Assembly (NCBI RefSeq): GCF_900215375.1
Contig: NZ_OBEF01000003.1
Location: 305,077 to 369,076, forward strand
Direction: 5' to 3'
Source: Enterobacter sp. CC120223-11
Lineage (GTDB): Bacteria > Pseudomonadota > Gammaproteobacteria > Enterobacterales > Enterobacteriaceae
Length of the DNA stretch: 64,000 nt
The notes below the pieces were generated by a model, which saw only the letters and a program-made list of their open reading frames with translations, was not told where the DNA came from and searched no databases. Below, piece after piece: positions 63,997 to 64,000 of the stretch; within the stretch, counting starts at the first letter, position 1, and every line of letters starts with the position of its first letter. The position numbers and the translations under genes are program-made.

Positions 63997-64000
63997 ATCG

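Overview
The window is chromosomal DNA from a member of the Enterobacteriaceae, most likely the Enterobacter cloacae complex or a close relative such as Lelliottia. Gene order and protein sequences follow Escherichia coli closely (yegE-udk-dcd-asmA-yegH-wza...wcaM-galF-[O-antigen]-gnd-ugd-wzz-his-yeeZ-yeeY-plaP-sbcB-dacD-sbmC-yeeA-yeeX-tRNA-Asn), but with species differences: a divergent uge between ugd and wzz, no yefM-yoeB and no yeeD-yeeE. Identification is by sequence reading only; no database search was run.

Layout. Positions 1-5527 hold housekeeping genes: the start of the diguanylate cyclase gene yegE, then udk, dcd, asmA, and the convergent yegH. Positions 5528-28999 are the colanic acid (M antigen) operon. 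A long untranslated leader with an RcsAB-box candidate and a JUMPstart/ops element is followed by wza-wzb-wzc (export and phosphoregulation), wcaA-F (glycosyl- and acetyltransferases, polymerase), gmd-fcl-gmm-wcaI-manC-manB (GDP-mannose and GDP-fucose supply), wcaJ-wzxC-wcaK-wcaL-wcaM. Three GC-rich palindromic repeat elements sit in gaps of this operon.

Positions 29145-42597 hold galF and then a strikingly A+T-rich O-antigen cluster behind a second JUMPstart/ops element. It encodes a glycerol-3-phosphate cytidylyltransferase and a CDP-glycerol glycerophosphotransferase-like protein, three unassigned GT4-type glycosyltransferases, a Wzx flippase, an EpsG-like Wzy polymerase, and the fnlABC-wbuB-wbuC cassette for making and transferring L-FucNAc. 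The predicted O unit therefore carries L-FucNAc and a teichoic-acid-like glycerol phosphate group. With one lipid-linked initiating sugar (WecA, encoded elsewhere) and four glycosyltransferases, it would have up to five sugars.

Positions 42726-47846 are gnd, ugd, uge (reverse strand) and the chain-length regulator wzz: UDP-uronic acid supply and control of O-antigen length. Positions 47910-55112 are the complete histidine operon on the reverse strand (hisL leader with seven consecutive His codons, attenuator, hisG-D-C-B-H-A-F-IE). Positions 55289-63996 are core genes: yeeZ, yeeY, plaP (putrescine importer), sbcB (exonuclease I), dacD (PBP6b), sbmC (gyrase-protecting protein), yeeA, yeeX, and a tRNA-Asn gene at the right edge.

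The most distinctive part is the O-antigen cluster. No insertion sequence, prophage, CRISPR array or broken gene was seen.
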